Source: Prorocentrum cordatum (Eukaryota; Sar; Dinophyceae; Prorocentrales; Prorocentraceae). From it: DNA of 64,000 nt. This document shows positions 42,143-53,599 of the stretch, one piece after another (the first letter of the stretch is position 1; each line of letters starts with the position of its first letter). The notes below the pieces were generated by a model, which did no database searches, had not been told where the DNA came from, and was given only the letters and a program-made list of their open reading frames with translations. Where the stretch lies: positions 778,513 to 842,512 of the forward strand of contig CAUYUJ010020170.1 of assembly GCA_963575745.1 (NCBI GenBank), read 5' to 3'. Both the position numbers and the translations under genes were made by a program.

Positions 42143-42955
42143 GTGTCCCGATGATGATGATAATGATGATGATGACGATGATGATGTTGATGATAGTGTC
42201 GATGATGATTATAGTGTCCCGATGATGACGATGATGATGCTCATGATCATTATGTTGATGATGATGACGATGGTGGTGTCCTGATAATGATGATGATGAT
42301 AATAATGATTCCGATGATGTTGGTGATGGTGAGGTTGATGGAAATGGTGTCCCGGCGATAATGATAATGGTGTTGATGTTGGTGATGTTGATGATGGTTA
42401 TGGTGTCCCGATGATGATGATGCTGATGATGATGAGGATGATGGTGATGTTGACGGTGTCTCGATGGTGATAATAATGATAATGACGATGTTGATGATGA
42501 TGTTGCTCATGATGATAAGGGTGCCCCAATGGTGATGATGTTACTGATGATAATGATGTCGATGATGATGATGCGATGATCATGATGATGATGGTGTCCC
42601 GATGATGATGACGATAATGATGATAATGTTGATGATGAGAACGATGGTGATCATGATGGTGTCCCGATTATGATGATGATTCTGATGATGTTGCTGATGA
42701 TGATGACGACGATTGTGTCCTGATGATATAGATGATGATGATGATGATATTGGTGACGAGATGATGATGGTGATGATGATGATGGTGTTGTCCCGATGAC
42801 GATGCTGACGTTGATGATCATGTTTATGATGATGATGATGATGATGATGACAGTGCCCTCTTGATGATGACGATGGTGGTGATGATGTTGATTTTGATGC
42901 TACTGATGATGATGATGAAGATGATGACGTTGATTGTGAGAGCGATTGTGATATT
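42050..42955 (+). repeat. (GAT)n array punctuated by GTGTCCCG
   Basis: GATGATGAT runs are interrupted by GGTGTCCCG or its variants at about 42143, 42217, 42278, 42348, 42404, 42456, 42510, 42594, 42657, 42714, 42788 and 42851. Spacing is roughly 52-84 bp. The same GTGTCCCG motif occurs without GAT at 41909-42040. Confidence 0.9.
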
Positions 42956-43140
42956 GATAGTGAGATCGATATTGATACCGAATGTGGAATCAATTGTGTG
43001 ATCGATTGTGAGATCAATTGTGAGATCGATCGAATGAAATAGATCGAGCGAGATCGGTTGTGAGATCGACCGAGTGAGATCGATCGAGCGAGACCGATAG
43101 TAAGATCGATATTGAGATCGATAGTGAGGCCGATCGAGTG
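42956..43140 (+). repeat. GAGATCGAT(N)GT 12-bp repeat
   Basis: About 14 degenerate copies of GAGATCGATTGT/GAGATCGATCGA, dense in GATC and ATCGAT. Confidence 0.85.
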
Positions 43141-44700
43141 AGACGTTGGTTCCCCCCCCAACCCTTATCACCCGAATGGTGGTCGTCTAAGTATAGGTAT
43201 AGGTAGAAGTGTATATATATATACATACACACACATACATACATATACATCCGCGCAAAACACGTGGAATGGCGGTTGGTTTGATGCCAGTGGTGGGCAG
43301 CGAGTGGTCGCCCGAACCATATTCACCCATACCGGGATTTGCCCTACACCTTTCTATGGAGGTTCCGTCGTTGCAATGCCCCAGGGGGAAAAAAACACCG
43401 GCTGCAAAATGGCCAAGAGAACTCCAAGAGCGCTCCCATGAAAGTTCCCAAGAGCGCTTTAAGAGGGCACCAAGAGGCGCCGTGGAGACGCCCAAGACGC
43501 ATCGACAACCGCCCAAAGGGCCTCCGAAAAAGTTTCAAATATTCCCAAAAAAGACCCCATGAACCTGTCCGAAATATTGAAGACACTCTCAGAGGGGTCC
43601 GGGACTGCTAAAAACCCCCGAGACTTCCCAAGAAGCCTCAAATGGGGAACTTTTCCTCTGCACTGTCGCCTTATCGTTTCTGGATCGGCTACTATTTAAT
43701 CTTACTTGCGTTTAAAGAAATGTTTTACCTTCATGTAGCCGCGTTGCGAATTTTACGTGTCCCATTGCGCATGCGTACGCAACGGTGCAGGTTTAGCATG
43801 TCTCAAAAAAAATCGCATAAGCTTATCGCATGCGTTTTCGGGCCGTAAAAATTTTTGTATTATTCAAGTTTTCCGAAAATCGAACCTGTAGCATTTCGTA
43901 GATATCGCGTCATATCGCGTCTATCGAAAAGGGCGATCTTCCCGCTATTGCGGTGCGACTTCATGAGCCGCTTGATATCATGGCAATTGATGTTTTCCAA
44001 TTCGCATTTGATGGATGCATTGCGCAGATTTTGGGCCCCGCTTGCCAATCAACCAATCAATTGAATCATGCATCGGAACGCGCACGCACAGGAACCAAAC
44101 AATTATCTTTTTTCCGAAAACGACAAAGTGTTAACGCGATTAATTTGCTTCGTTTGCTTCTATTCACGCTGGTTTCCGTAATTCGCCCCCTTCAATTTTT
44201 GCGTAACGCGCAATTTGGTTGTTTGACGGAGGTTGGTGCGGCAACGTTTTTGCTCAAACGATAATGGATGTTTTTGCAAGTTTGCGACGACTTAGTGGAC
44301 GACAACAGAATCCCCACATCCAATTTTTGATTAAGCATTTCTCTAGGGGCAAGATTCCGCATTCGAAGGGAGGGGAGCTTGGGACACCCCGCAGCCGGCC
44401 AACCACAATGTGAAATGCTGGAATCTTCGTCTTGGCCCCCGGAAGCCGATCGAAATCCCATCCTTTTCCGGGAGTGTTAATCAGTATTCTTTATTGATAA
44501 ACACCCCTTTCCCCCAAAACGCCGCCGCCGCCGCCGCAAAGCGGAGAGAACAAGCGTATTGTCTCGCCTTTTGCCCACGCGCTCCGGCGTATGGCTCGAC
44601 TAATTGGCTGACTCCCTTCCCCCAGGCGATTGGGGACCAACCAGGGTCCATGATGGAACATGCGCAACCATTCCGATGCGGCCCTCCTCCGCCATCCTTG

Positions 44701-44701
44701 T

Positions 44702-44734
<33 letters not shown>

Positions 44735-44832
44735 AATACGTAGTACAGTTGGCGGCGCCGGCGACTGCGGCTGCGGCGGCAGCGGATGCGGCGGTTGCAG
44801 TAGCGGCGGCGGCGGCGGCAGCGGCGGTGGCG

Positions 44833-44870
<38 letters not shown>

Positions 44871-44972
44871 AATACGTAGTACAGTTGGCGGCGCCGGCGA
44901 CTGCGGCTGCGGCGGCAGCGGATGCGGCGGTTGCAGTAGCGGCGGCGGCGGCGGCAGCGGCGGTGGCGGTGG
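44701..44972 (+). repeat. 136-bp tandem duplication headed by poly(A), in copy A only
   Basis: Two back-to-back units each start with a run of 31-33 A, then CAATACGTAGTACAG and an identical GGCGGC-rich stretch. The offset is 136 bp and the non-A parts are identical by eye. Copy B has only a 7-A run and CAATACACAGTACAC at the corresponding place (48985-49007), so this is younger than the 3.7-kb duplication. Confidence 0.9.
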
Positions 44973-44974
44973 TG

Positions 44975-45195
44975 GCAACAACAGCGGCGGCGGCAGCGGT
45001 TTGGCATCAGGGGGCGGCGGCGGCTGCGGCAGTGGCGGCGGCGGCAACGGCGGTGGCGGCAGCGGCTGCGGCGGCGCGGCGGCGGCGGCGGCAAGTGGCG
45101 GCGGCGGCGGCAGCAGGCGGCGGCGGCGGCGGCGGCGGCAAACGGCAGCGGCGGGCAGCGGAGGCGGCGGCGGTGGCGGCAACGGCGGATTGGCC
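44975..45195 (+). repeat. (GGC)n array, copy A
   Basis: GGCGGC with GCA/GGT interruptions. It reads as poly-Ala or poly-Gly on plus, and poly-Pro or poly-Arg on minus. It corresponds to 49008-49310. Confidence 0.9.
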
Positions 45196-46155
45196 CCCAA
45201 TTGCTGCCGATCCAAAGACGATTGCTGAATATGCAAAACTCCGGTGCTACGTCTACGCATGTGTTGGGAGGGCGGGCGGGAATGAGCTGAGCGAAACGGC
45301 TTGCGGGCGGGGAGGGGGTCTTGACCCCTCCTCCGACCTCTCCCTGGACCTGGAGAGAGGGGGCCGCGAGGGGTTAGAGCGTCCAACATGGGCAGCCGAA
45401 AAGCGCCGCATGCTGCAATTTCATAGGATTTCGGGACCCGACGGGCGGACAAAAAAAAGTGCTCGTTTCTGTTTTGATCGATCGCCTCCAAGATGGCCCC
45501 AAGAGTTTACCCAGATCCCTCCAAAGAGCCCCAAGAGGACCCCAACAGCGTTCCAAAAAAGCCCCAAAGGAAACCCAACGGAGCCCCGAGAGGCACCACG
45601 GGAACCCCAGAAGAGCCCGGAAACCTCCAAAATATCCCTCAAGAGGTCCCGGGATACCCCAAGATGCCTCCAACAGGCTCCCAAAGCGAAAGACCCAGAG
45701 AAGTAGAATGATATATGCGTGGGCAAGAGGGGGTGCACCCGAAAGCCAGGACTGCCGGCATACTTCGCACAAATTGCTGTTTTGGAATGGGATGGTGGGG
45801 ATACGCGAAGCGTGAAGAATTTGAGTTTTTGAAACATCCGTCTTGGCTCCAAAATGCCCTGCGGCGGACCGATCCGAAAATAGAGGTCCAAATTTTGAAA
45901 CCTACCGGAAAATCTAGGTTTATCCCTGGATTTTATTCCCAAGTCCCATTCGGCTGGCCGACCCAAAAATCAAATTTTGAAATAGCCGTCCCAATTTTTC
46001 CGTTCAGCTTTCCGGCCGACCGACCCATTCATGTTCCTTCTTCTGTTGGTCTATTTTCAAATCAGCCAATCTTTTCATATCATCATCGGCGAACTGGTCC
46101 GTAAATACTGTGCTTTCCATGATACCAGAGAAAAACCCAATCATGATCTCTGTAG

Positions 46156-46420
46156 GGCTATAGGGTATAGGGCTATGGGGCTACAGGGATATAAGGCTAT
46201 AGGGCTATATATAGAGCTACAGGACTATAGGGCCATTACGGCTATGAGGTTATGGGGCTATACGGCTACTATAAAGCCATAGGGCTATAGGGCAATAGGG
46301 TAATATAGCTCTAAGGCTACAAGGCTATGAAACACCTGGGCACCTGGGCACCCGGACACCTGGGAAATCGACCGAACCTCGCCCGGGCACACGAACACCC
46401 GGGCACCCGGGCGTGCCGCC
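46156..46420 (+). repeat. (GGGCTATA)n then (CACCTGGG)n arrays, copy A
   Basis: Octamer-like GGGCTATA/GGCTATAG units to about 46330, then CACCTGGGCACC and CACCCGGGCAC units to about 46420. The counterpart is 50330-50600. Confidence 0.85.
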
Positions 46421-46954
46421 GAAATCGGCGCCCCACCTCACCTAACCATATGAATCAATCCGCTAGGACCCCTGCAAGCTCTGATTGGGGAACAATGCTA
46501 CGTACGGCATTGGTGTTGTTCTTCGCGCAAACTGGTCCTCCCCACCTCTCTGTCCGTTCCCCCCCTGGCTCAGTCTCTATCCTTTTCTTGTCTGTTCCCT
46601 CCAATCTCTCCCTCGCTCCCCTTACTCTCCCCACCCGCCATTGCACCCCCCACCGTGCGTCTCATCCCGGATGTCGAAAGGTACCAGCATTGTCAAAAAA
46701 AGACAAGACAAACAATAAGAAACAAAACAAATAAATCAACCGCGGATTGTGACACCTTTAACGAAAAGAAGATGAACCGCTTCTTGCGGCACAATCCAAT
46801 CACGCACCATCAGAACTTCCTATTCCCTGCCCACTCTTGCTCTGGCACCCGCGCCTGCTCCCACTCCAGCCCCTGTCCCAATCCCAAGCACTCTTCCTCT
46901 CCCAATCCCAAGCCCACTCCTCCTCCTCCTCCTCCGCCTCCCCCTCCTCCTCCT

Positions 46955-47255
46955 CCTCCTCCTCCTCTTCCTTTCGGCTTGCTTAGCCGGCCTACTGTCT
47001 CACCTCGCTCTCGCTGCGCCGCTGGTCGCATGCACTGAGGCGCCCCCCCAAAAATCATACGAACATCCCTATGGCACTTACGAGCACACGAAAAATTGAT
47101 GTGATTAGGCGTCGATCACGGTGTCTCGTTACTCTGCGATGCCACAATTCTGTCACCCATTATGTGAAAAAAACAACCACGGAGAAATACACGAAACGCA
47201 GGCGGACGACTGTAGAACAAAGCGGAAACCGAGAACAACAATATGTACCATGATG
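46955..47255 (-). repeat. Right arm of the large inverted repeat (partner 41005-41270)
   Basis: Reverse complement of the left arm, reading CCTTTCGGCTTGCTTAGCCGG first and ending with AATATGTACCATGATG. It sits exactly between segmental copies A and B, after a CCT tract (46918-46970). Confidence 0.8.
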
Positions 47256-47285
47256 TTTTGCGGCCTTCAATTTTTGCGGAACCTG

Positions 47286-47400
47286 GCCGTCGAAAAGTAC
47301 GGCCGGTGGATATATGTATATATATATAGATACATACATATATACACATTTATATACATATACATATATACATATATACATATATACACATACATCCGCG
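47286..47400 (+). repeat. TA/CATA microsatellite at the start of copy B
   Basis: TATATGTATATATATATAGATACATACATATATACAC..., equivalent to 43205-43250 at the start of copy A but longer. Confidence 0.9.
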
Positions 47401-49007
47401 CATAAGACGTGGAATGGCGCTTGGTTTGATGCACCAGTGGTGGGGCGTCCTAGGTACAGCTGGGCAGCGAGCGGTCGCCCGAACCATATTGAACCCATAC
47501 GGGGACTTGCCACACACTCCTATGGAGGTTCCGTGCGGGCTCGATTTTCTTCCTCCGCTTCCCGCCACCCTCCTTCTCCCACTTCCTCCTCTCCTTCATC
47601 TTCTCCTTAATTTTTCAATGCGCATTCGGTTCCCCTCCGGAACCCCACTTTTCCGCCCGGCTGCTGTTGAGCACTCAAGGTGTTCTTCCGTCGCTGCAGT
47701 GCCCTACGGAAAAAAAAACTGGCTCCAAGATGGCCAAGAGGGCTCCAAGAGCGCTCCCAAGGCTCCCAAGAGCGCTTCAAGAGGGCACCAAGAGGCGCCC
47801 AAGACGCTCCAACAGGCGCCCAAGAGGCCTCCAAGAAGCTCCCAAATACCATCAAAAGACCCCAAGAACCTGTCCGAGGCACTGAAGACGCTCTAAGAGG
47901 GGTCCGGGACCGCAGAACCCCCGAGACGCTCCAAGAGGCCTCAAGTGGGGAACCTTTTCCTCTGTGCTGTCCACTTATCGTTTCTGGATAGGCTGATATT
48001 TATTCTTGCCCGCGCTAGGGAAATATTCAACCATCCTGTAGCCGCGTTACGAACTTTACGTGCCCCGCTGCGCATATGTACGCAACGATGTAGGTTTAAC
48101 ATTTCTCAAAAAGAAATCGCACTGGACAAACACATGCGCATGCGTTTTCGGGCCATAACGATTTGTTGTACCACTCAAGTTTACCGAAATCAAATTTTTG
48201 GCGTTTCGTGGACGTCGCGTCTATCGAAGTCGCCGATATTCCCGCTATTGCGGTGCGACTTCATGGACCCGCCTGATATCATGGCAACGGTTGTTTTCCA
48301 AGTAGCACTTGATTGTGATGATGCACTGTTTTGCACATTTGTTGCACCCCACCAGTCAGTCAACCAATCAATCGAATCATGCGCTGGAACGCGCACGCAC
48401 AAAGGCCCTAGCGCGATTAATTTGCCTCGTTTGCTTCGATTCACGCTGGTTTCTGTAATTCACCCACACCAGTTTTTGCATCCGCGCGCAATGGTGTCGA
48501 ATAAATCTCGCAATTTGGTCGTTTAACGGAACCTGGTGCGGCGACGACTTGCTCAAACGATAATGGAATTTTTGCAGGCTTGCGACGACGACTAACTGGA
48601 CGACAAGAAAATCCCTCACATCCATTCTTTGATTAGGCATTTCTCTGGTGTGGCTCCATGGCCGGCGAAGGGCAAGCTTCCGCATTCGAAGGGGGGGGAG
48701 CCTGGGATACCCCGCGGCCGGCCGACCACAATGTGAAATATTGGAAACTTCGTCCTGGCTCCCGGAAACCGATCGAAATCCCACCTTCTTCCCCTTCGGG
48801 GAAGGGTTTATCGCTGTTCCCAATTAATGAACACCCTCTCCCCCAGGCGACTGGGGGCCAACCAGGGTCCATGACAACCCCCCCTCCCGCCATTCCTTGT
48901 AAAAAGCAATGCAAACCACACTCTGCCCCCAAATTCGGAACATGCGCAGCCAACCCGATGCGCCCCCCCTCCGCCATCCCTGTCAAAAAAACAATACACA
49001 GTACACT

Positions 49008-49065
49008 TGGCGGCGGCGGCGCTGCGGCGGCTGCGGCTGCGGCGGCGGCGGCTGCGGCGGCTGTG

Positions 49066-49096
<31 letters not shown>

Positions 49097-49149
49097 CAGC
49101 GGCAGCGGCGGCGGCGGCGGCGGTTTGGCAGCGGGGGGCGGCGGCGGCT

Positions 49150-49180
<31 letters not shown>

Positions 49181-49310
49181 CAGCGGCGGCAGCGGCGGCG
49201 GGCGGCGGCGGCGGCAGGCGGCGGCGGCGGCGGCGGCGGCGGCGGCAGGCGGCGGCGGCGGCCAGCGGCGGCGGCGGCGGCGGCGGCGGAGGCGGCGGCG
49301 GCGGCGGCGG
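49008..49310 (+). repeat. (GGC)n array, copy B
   Basis: About 300 nt of GGC/GCG triplets with few interruptions. It gives poly-Ala/Gly/Arg frames. Confidence 0.93.
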
Positions 49311-49847
49311 ATCGGCCCACACTAGCTGCCCATCCAAAGACGACTGCTGAATATGCTGAGGCTCGGGCCAGACTCGGGTGCTACGTATGTGTTGGGAGGG
49401 CGGGTGGGAGTGAGCGAGACGGCTTGCGGGCGGGGAGGGGGTCTTGACCCCTCCTCCTACCCCCTCCCCCTGGACCTCGAGAGGGGGGGCCGCGAGGGGT
49501 TAGAGCGTCCAAGATGGGCAGCCGAAAAGGCGCCGCAAGCTGTAATTTCATAGGGTTTTGGGACCCGACGGGGGGACAGAGAAAAGTGCTCGTCCCTGTT
49601 TTGATCGATCGCCTCCAAGATGGCCCCAAGAGACCTCCCAGACCCCCCCAAAGAGCCCCAAGAGGGCCCCAACAGCGCCCCAAGAGAGCCCCAAGAGAGC
49701 CCCAAGGGAGCCCCAAGGGAGCCCCGAGAGGCACCACGGGAACCCCAGAAGGGCCCAGAAACCTCCAAAATATCCCCAAGAAGGTCCCGGGATACCCCCA
49801 AGATGCCTCCAAGAGGCTCCCAGAGCGAAAGACCCAGAGAAGTAGAA

Positions 49848-49851
<4 letters not shown>

Positions 49852-49891
<40 letters not shown>
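49852..49891 (+). repeat. (TA)n microsatellite
   Basis: About 19 TA dinucleotides; copy A at the same place has only a short ATATAT. A polymorphic locus is likely. Confidence 0.95.
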
Positions 49892-49894
<3 letters not shown>

Positions 49895-51085
49895 TGGGCA
49901 GGAGGAGTGCGCCCGAAAGCCACGACTGCCGGCATGCTTCGCACAAGTTGCTGTTCTGGAATGGGCTGGTGGGGATGCGCGAAACGTGAAGAATTCGAGT
50001 TTTTGAAACCTCCGTCTTGGCTCCAAAACGCCCCGCGGCGGACCGATCCGAAAATAGAGGTCCAAATTTTGAAACCTACCGGAAAATCTAGGTTTATCCC
50101 TGAATTTTATTCCCAAGTCCCCTTCGGCTGGCCGACCCAAACATCAAAGTTTGAAATAGCCATCCCAAATTTTCCGTTCAGCTTTCTGGCCGACCGACCC
50201 ATTCATGTTCCTTCTTCTGTTGGTCTATTTCCAAATCAGCGAATTTTTTCATATCATCATCGGCGCACTGGTCCGTAAATACTGTGCTTTTCATGATACC
50301 GGAGTAGAACCCAATCATAATCTCTATATAGGGCTATAGGGTATAGGGCTATGGGGCTAAAGGGATATAAGGCTGTAGGGCTATATATAGAGCTACAGGA
50401 CTATAGGGCCATTACGGCTATGAGGTTATGGGGCTATACGGCTACTATAAAGCCATAGGGCTATAGGGCAATAGGGTACTATGGCTCTAAGGCTATGAAA
50501 CACATGGGCACCTGGGCACCTTGCCACCCAGACACCTGGGAAATCGACCGAACCTCACCCGGGCACACGAGCACCCGGGCACCCGGGCGTGCAGCCGAAA
50601 TCGGCGCCCCACCTCACCTAACCATATGAATCAACCCGCTAGGACCCCTGCAAACTCTGATTGGGGAACAATGCTACGTACGGCATTGGTGTTGTTCTTC
50701 GCGCAAGCTGGTCCTCCCCACCTCTCTGTCCGTTCCCCCCCTGGCTCGGTCTCTATCCTTTTCTTGTCTGTTCCCTCCAATCTCTCCCTCGCTCCCCTTA
50801 CTCTCCCCGCCCGCCATTGCACCCCCCACCATCCGTCTCATCCCGGATGTCGAAAGGCACCAGCATTGTTAAGACAAGAAAAGAAAAACAATAAGAAACA
50901 AAACAAATAAATCAACCGCGGATTGTGACACCTTTAACGAAAAGAAGATGAACCGTTTCTTGCGGCACAATCCAATCACGCACCATCAGAACTTCCTATT
51001 CCCCGCCCACTCTTGCTCTGGCACCCGCGCCCGCTCCCACTCCAGCCCCTCGGTCCCAATCCCAAGCCCTCTCCTGCCGCAACAT

Positions 51086-51440
51086 CCGATCTCCCACTCC
51101 CGCTCCCCTACCCACCCTTGGCCACGATTCCATTTCTCATTTGTGAATGCGTGAGCCTTTCCAGGAATACCAGCAATAATTTCAGCAACGCATGGAAAGT
51201 TACCGCTCGCAAGGCCCTCAAAAGAGTCACCTTAGGCCGTGACATCAATGCAGATGTTCTGCATAAGCTAAGCGACTTTGTCTTTTGACCGCCCTCGTTT
51301 TTTTTTGTGGCTTCTAATATTTTGTAGCATCTCACCCTTCAGGCACATTCAATTCATCTTGGAGCAACAGGCACCACGAAGTCAGGATCGATACTGCGAC
51401 ACGAAGAAGCTCAGCGACGCGACTGGAAAAACTAAATCGG
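51086..51440. other. No recognisable gene
   Basis: Lower-GC unique sequence after the end of copy B. Short open frames only. Confidence 0.5.
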
Positions 51441-51444
51441 GAGA

Positions 51445-51665
51445 CGACGGTTTCAATAACTGAACACCTGTTTCATTAACTGAACACTGGCTTCAATAAC
51501 TGGAAACCCTTTTTTTTCAACATTGGGGGGCACTGGTTTCAATAACTGTGGACATTGGTTTCACTAGCTGGGAACACTGACTTCAACAATTGTAATCACT
51601 GCTTTCAATAACCACGAACGCTGATTTCAATAACTAACGAGACTGGTTTCAAAAACTATGGAGTT
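51445..51665 (+). repeat. TTTCAATAACTG degenerate tandem repeat
   Basis: About nine copies of (G)(G/C)TTTCAATAACTG followed by A(A/C)AC(A/T)(C/T)TG, spaced 20-30 bp, with decay such as TTCATTAACTG and TTCAACAATTG. Confidence 0.8.
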
Positions 51666-52065
51666 TTTCTCCTGGCAGCAAGCCCACACGCATGTTTCGA
51701 GAACGAGCCGACGCGAGACGAAAAAACGTGCCCGCCACAGCGCCTAAGGCGTACAGTGAGGAAAAACGAAGTCTAAACAACACCACAGGACGAGGATGAG
51801 GAGGAGGAAGAGGAGGAGGAGAAGGAGGAGGAGGGAAGGGGGGCTACCCGGCCCGCTACGCTAGGCGACCACCGGGAGCTCATCTACCGGGCAGATCGGT
51901 TCGACCTGTGTGGGAAGTAAGTCTGCATATTCGTGCAGTACCAAGGAACCCCATCATAGTCTCAGGAGCGTTCGCGCGCAAGTGTTGGCACCAAAACTAT
52001 GGCGCGTCGCCTTCGGTAACAGGTATGTGTGTGCGCCCAAGTAGTCGCTCGACGTTGCGGTCAGG
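51666..52065. other. No recognisable gene
   Basis: Includes a GAGGAGGAGGA purine tract at 51790-51842. The rest is mixed sequence without a motif. Confidence 0.5.
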
Positions 52066-52067
52066 CA

Positions 52068-53500
52068 TTAACCCCCTCGCCTCGGTGAAGACTTGCCGCC
52101 AGCATTCGTTGTAATCTTCGCATATCCGTGCGGATCCCTGCCGTCACCAAGCACGCCTATTCCCAACCGTCGCCGCACTGCACTGGCCATATGTGTGTTG
52201 CGTACACAGGTAGGTCCGTAGTGGGGCACACTGTGAGCCACGCGGCCGCATAGGCCCCCATGCGCAACCACGCCCGAGCTTTGCCAGTCGTAGCTGCGCT
52301 GCGGCGGGCCCCGGGTCCACCCCCGAGAGTGGCCATGAGGGATTGGTGGGCAGCGCGTTCCGTATTGTAGGATGCGTGGTGCTGCCACCCATGGGTCCAT
52401 CCCCCTAGCGCCGTCGGTTATGTAAGAAACTCTGGGGGTCGGCATCCGGCGGCCAGTTCTTCCCAAATTGGCCGTGCCACCCGCCCTGCTCTGTCGCATC
52501 GTCGTCGTGCTGCTTTTGCCGCAGACGGCGCGGAGATTGTCAAGGATATCGCGTCCTACCACTGGGAACCCGACGATTCTGGCATGGAGGGAATCCGCCC
52601 AATATGCTGCTGAGGCGAGTCGCTGTGAGTCCCGGGGCCCCATGCCCGCCAGGCGTTGTGGGAGCTTAGCTTGCGCAGCCCATGCGTATATGCCGCGAAA
52701 GGCCGCATTCCACGCGCTCGCCCCTGGGAGGGCGAACGGGAGTCGGAAAGTGTCGATGGCGTGGTCGTCGTGCGCAACTGCGGCATGTCGCAGATTGGGC
52801 CGGCGCCGCATTCCGCAAGAGATGGTTCAACCGCGGGGCGCCGCAAAGGTGCAAGGAACACCGCGCAAACTGCAGAGAAGGGAGCTGTGGTAAAATGTTC
52901 AGTAGCTCCACCTTCTCTTCAGCCTCTGCGTTGCTAAATGCGCAAATCTAAGCGTTTGTCCCAAAGGGTGTGCCTGCCTAGGATGCGGATGCTTCGTTGT
53001 TCGTCTGGTTTGTCGTGGACCCATGCTGTGGGTGCTCTGTCGCGCAGACCTGGTGGACAAGCATTCGCATTTTTTTACTCCACGGCGCCAGCTTCCCGAT
53101 GTTGATGTCGATGTGGCAGACTTCTATTAGGGCTGCGTTCGCGTTGACATAATTTTCTGATGTGTCGCGCGGGTGGCAGATGATGCAGGTGTCATCGAGG
53201 TGCGCTATGACCTCTGCTCCCAGAGGCAAGCGGGCCCGGATGCGTCGTGGGGCTGGGTTGAAAACTGGGCAACATAAAGCTGGCATGAGAGCACCGCCCT
53301 GTTATCCACCATCGGCTTGAAATACATCTTGCGCCTGCCCAGCGTCATTCTTCCATTTGAGCCAGGATCGTGCACCATGCCATTGTTTTGCACATGGGGC
53401 CAGACCTTGCAACGAAATATTCCCCAGTAGCTCTTCCAACATGCGAGCTCTGCAAATGTGGTCAGATGCTCTGACCCCGTCTATATTAAGGACCCCATGG
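52068..53500 (-). pseudogene. LINE-type reverse transcriptase fragment, broken
   Basis: Minus strand. RT motif A appears as DGVRASDHICRARML (about 53481-53437). The motif B region, GGALMPAL, lies just downstream of an in-frame TAA (53302-53304) that stands where a Glu codon would be one substitution away. Motif C is AHLDD (Asp codons 53194-53196 and 53191-53193), with His where Tyr/Phe is usual. After a frame change the thumb/connection region has GMGPRDSQRLASAAYWADSL (about 52650-52590), matching the G(L/M)G...AAYWA pattern of dinoflagellate LINE-like RTs as I know them. The frame continues open to 52068 without a recognisable domain. RT would synthesise cDNA; this copy is defective because of the nonsense codon and the frameshift between 52811 and 52978. 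Confidence 0.7.
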
Positions 53501-53599
53501 GTCGCCGCATCTGTTCCACGCCAGTCTTGGGCCCAAAAATGTGAAAGACGCTTGGCCACCGAACGTCGGGAGACGTCGCCGCTGGATACCCCCGAATGC

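Larger units (their letters stand above)
43205..46920 (+). repeat. Segmental duplication, copy A (about 3.7 kb)
   Basis: Begins in a TATATACATACACACA microsatellite, then CATCCGCGCA, and matches 47300-51085 in the same order. Shared parts in order: a CGTGGAATGGCG...TATGGAGGTTCCGT segment; CCAAGAG minisatellite; a lower-GC segment with TTATCGTTTCTGGAT and TTGCGGTGCGACTTCATG; a GGC array; GGGAGGGGGTCTTGACCCCTCC; a second CCAAGAG block; CTATAGGG repeats; CACCCGGGC repeats; and GATGAACCG(C/T)TTCTTGCGG. Offsets drift from about 4145 to 4119 to 4175 because internal arrays differ in length. No gene was recognised in it. Confidence 0.93.
47300..51085 (+). repeat. Segmental duplication, copy B (about 3.8 kb)
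   Basis: Colinear with 43205-46920. Differences: an extra CCTCCGCTTCCC pyrimidine segment near 47545-47610; no 136-bp poly(A) duplication; a longer GGC array; and a (TA)n expansion at 49852-49891 where copy A has only ATATAT. The similarity stops near 51085, where copy A continues into a CCT tract instead. Confidence 0.93.

Noticed and set aside
42250-43171. Ile/Ser/His-rich and Asp/Leu/Thr-rich minus ORFs
   Set aside because: Translations of the GAT and GAGATCGAT arrays.
44600-45706. Ala/Gly/Pro-rich ORFs in the GGC arrays (also 48633-49447)
   Set aside because: Homopolymer artefacts in both segmental copies; no conserved non-repeat coding part.
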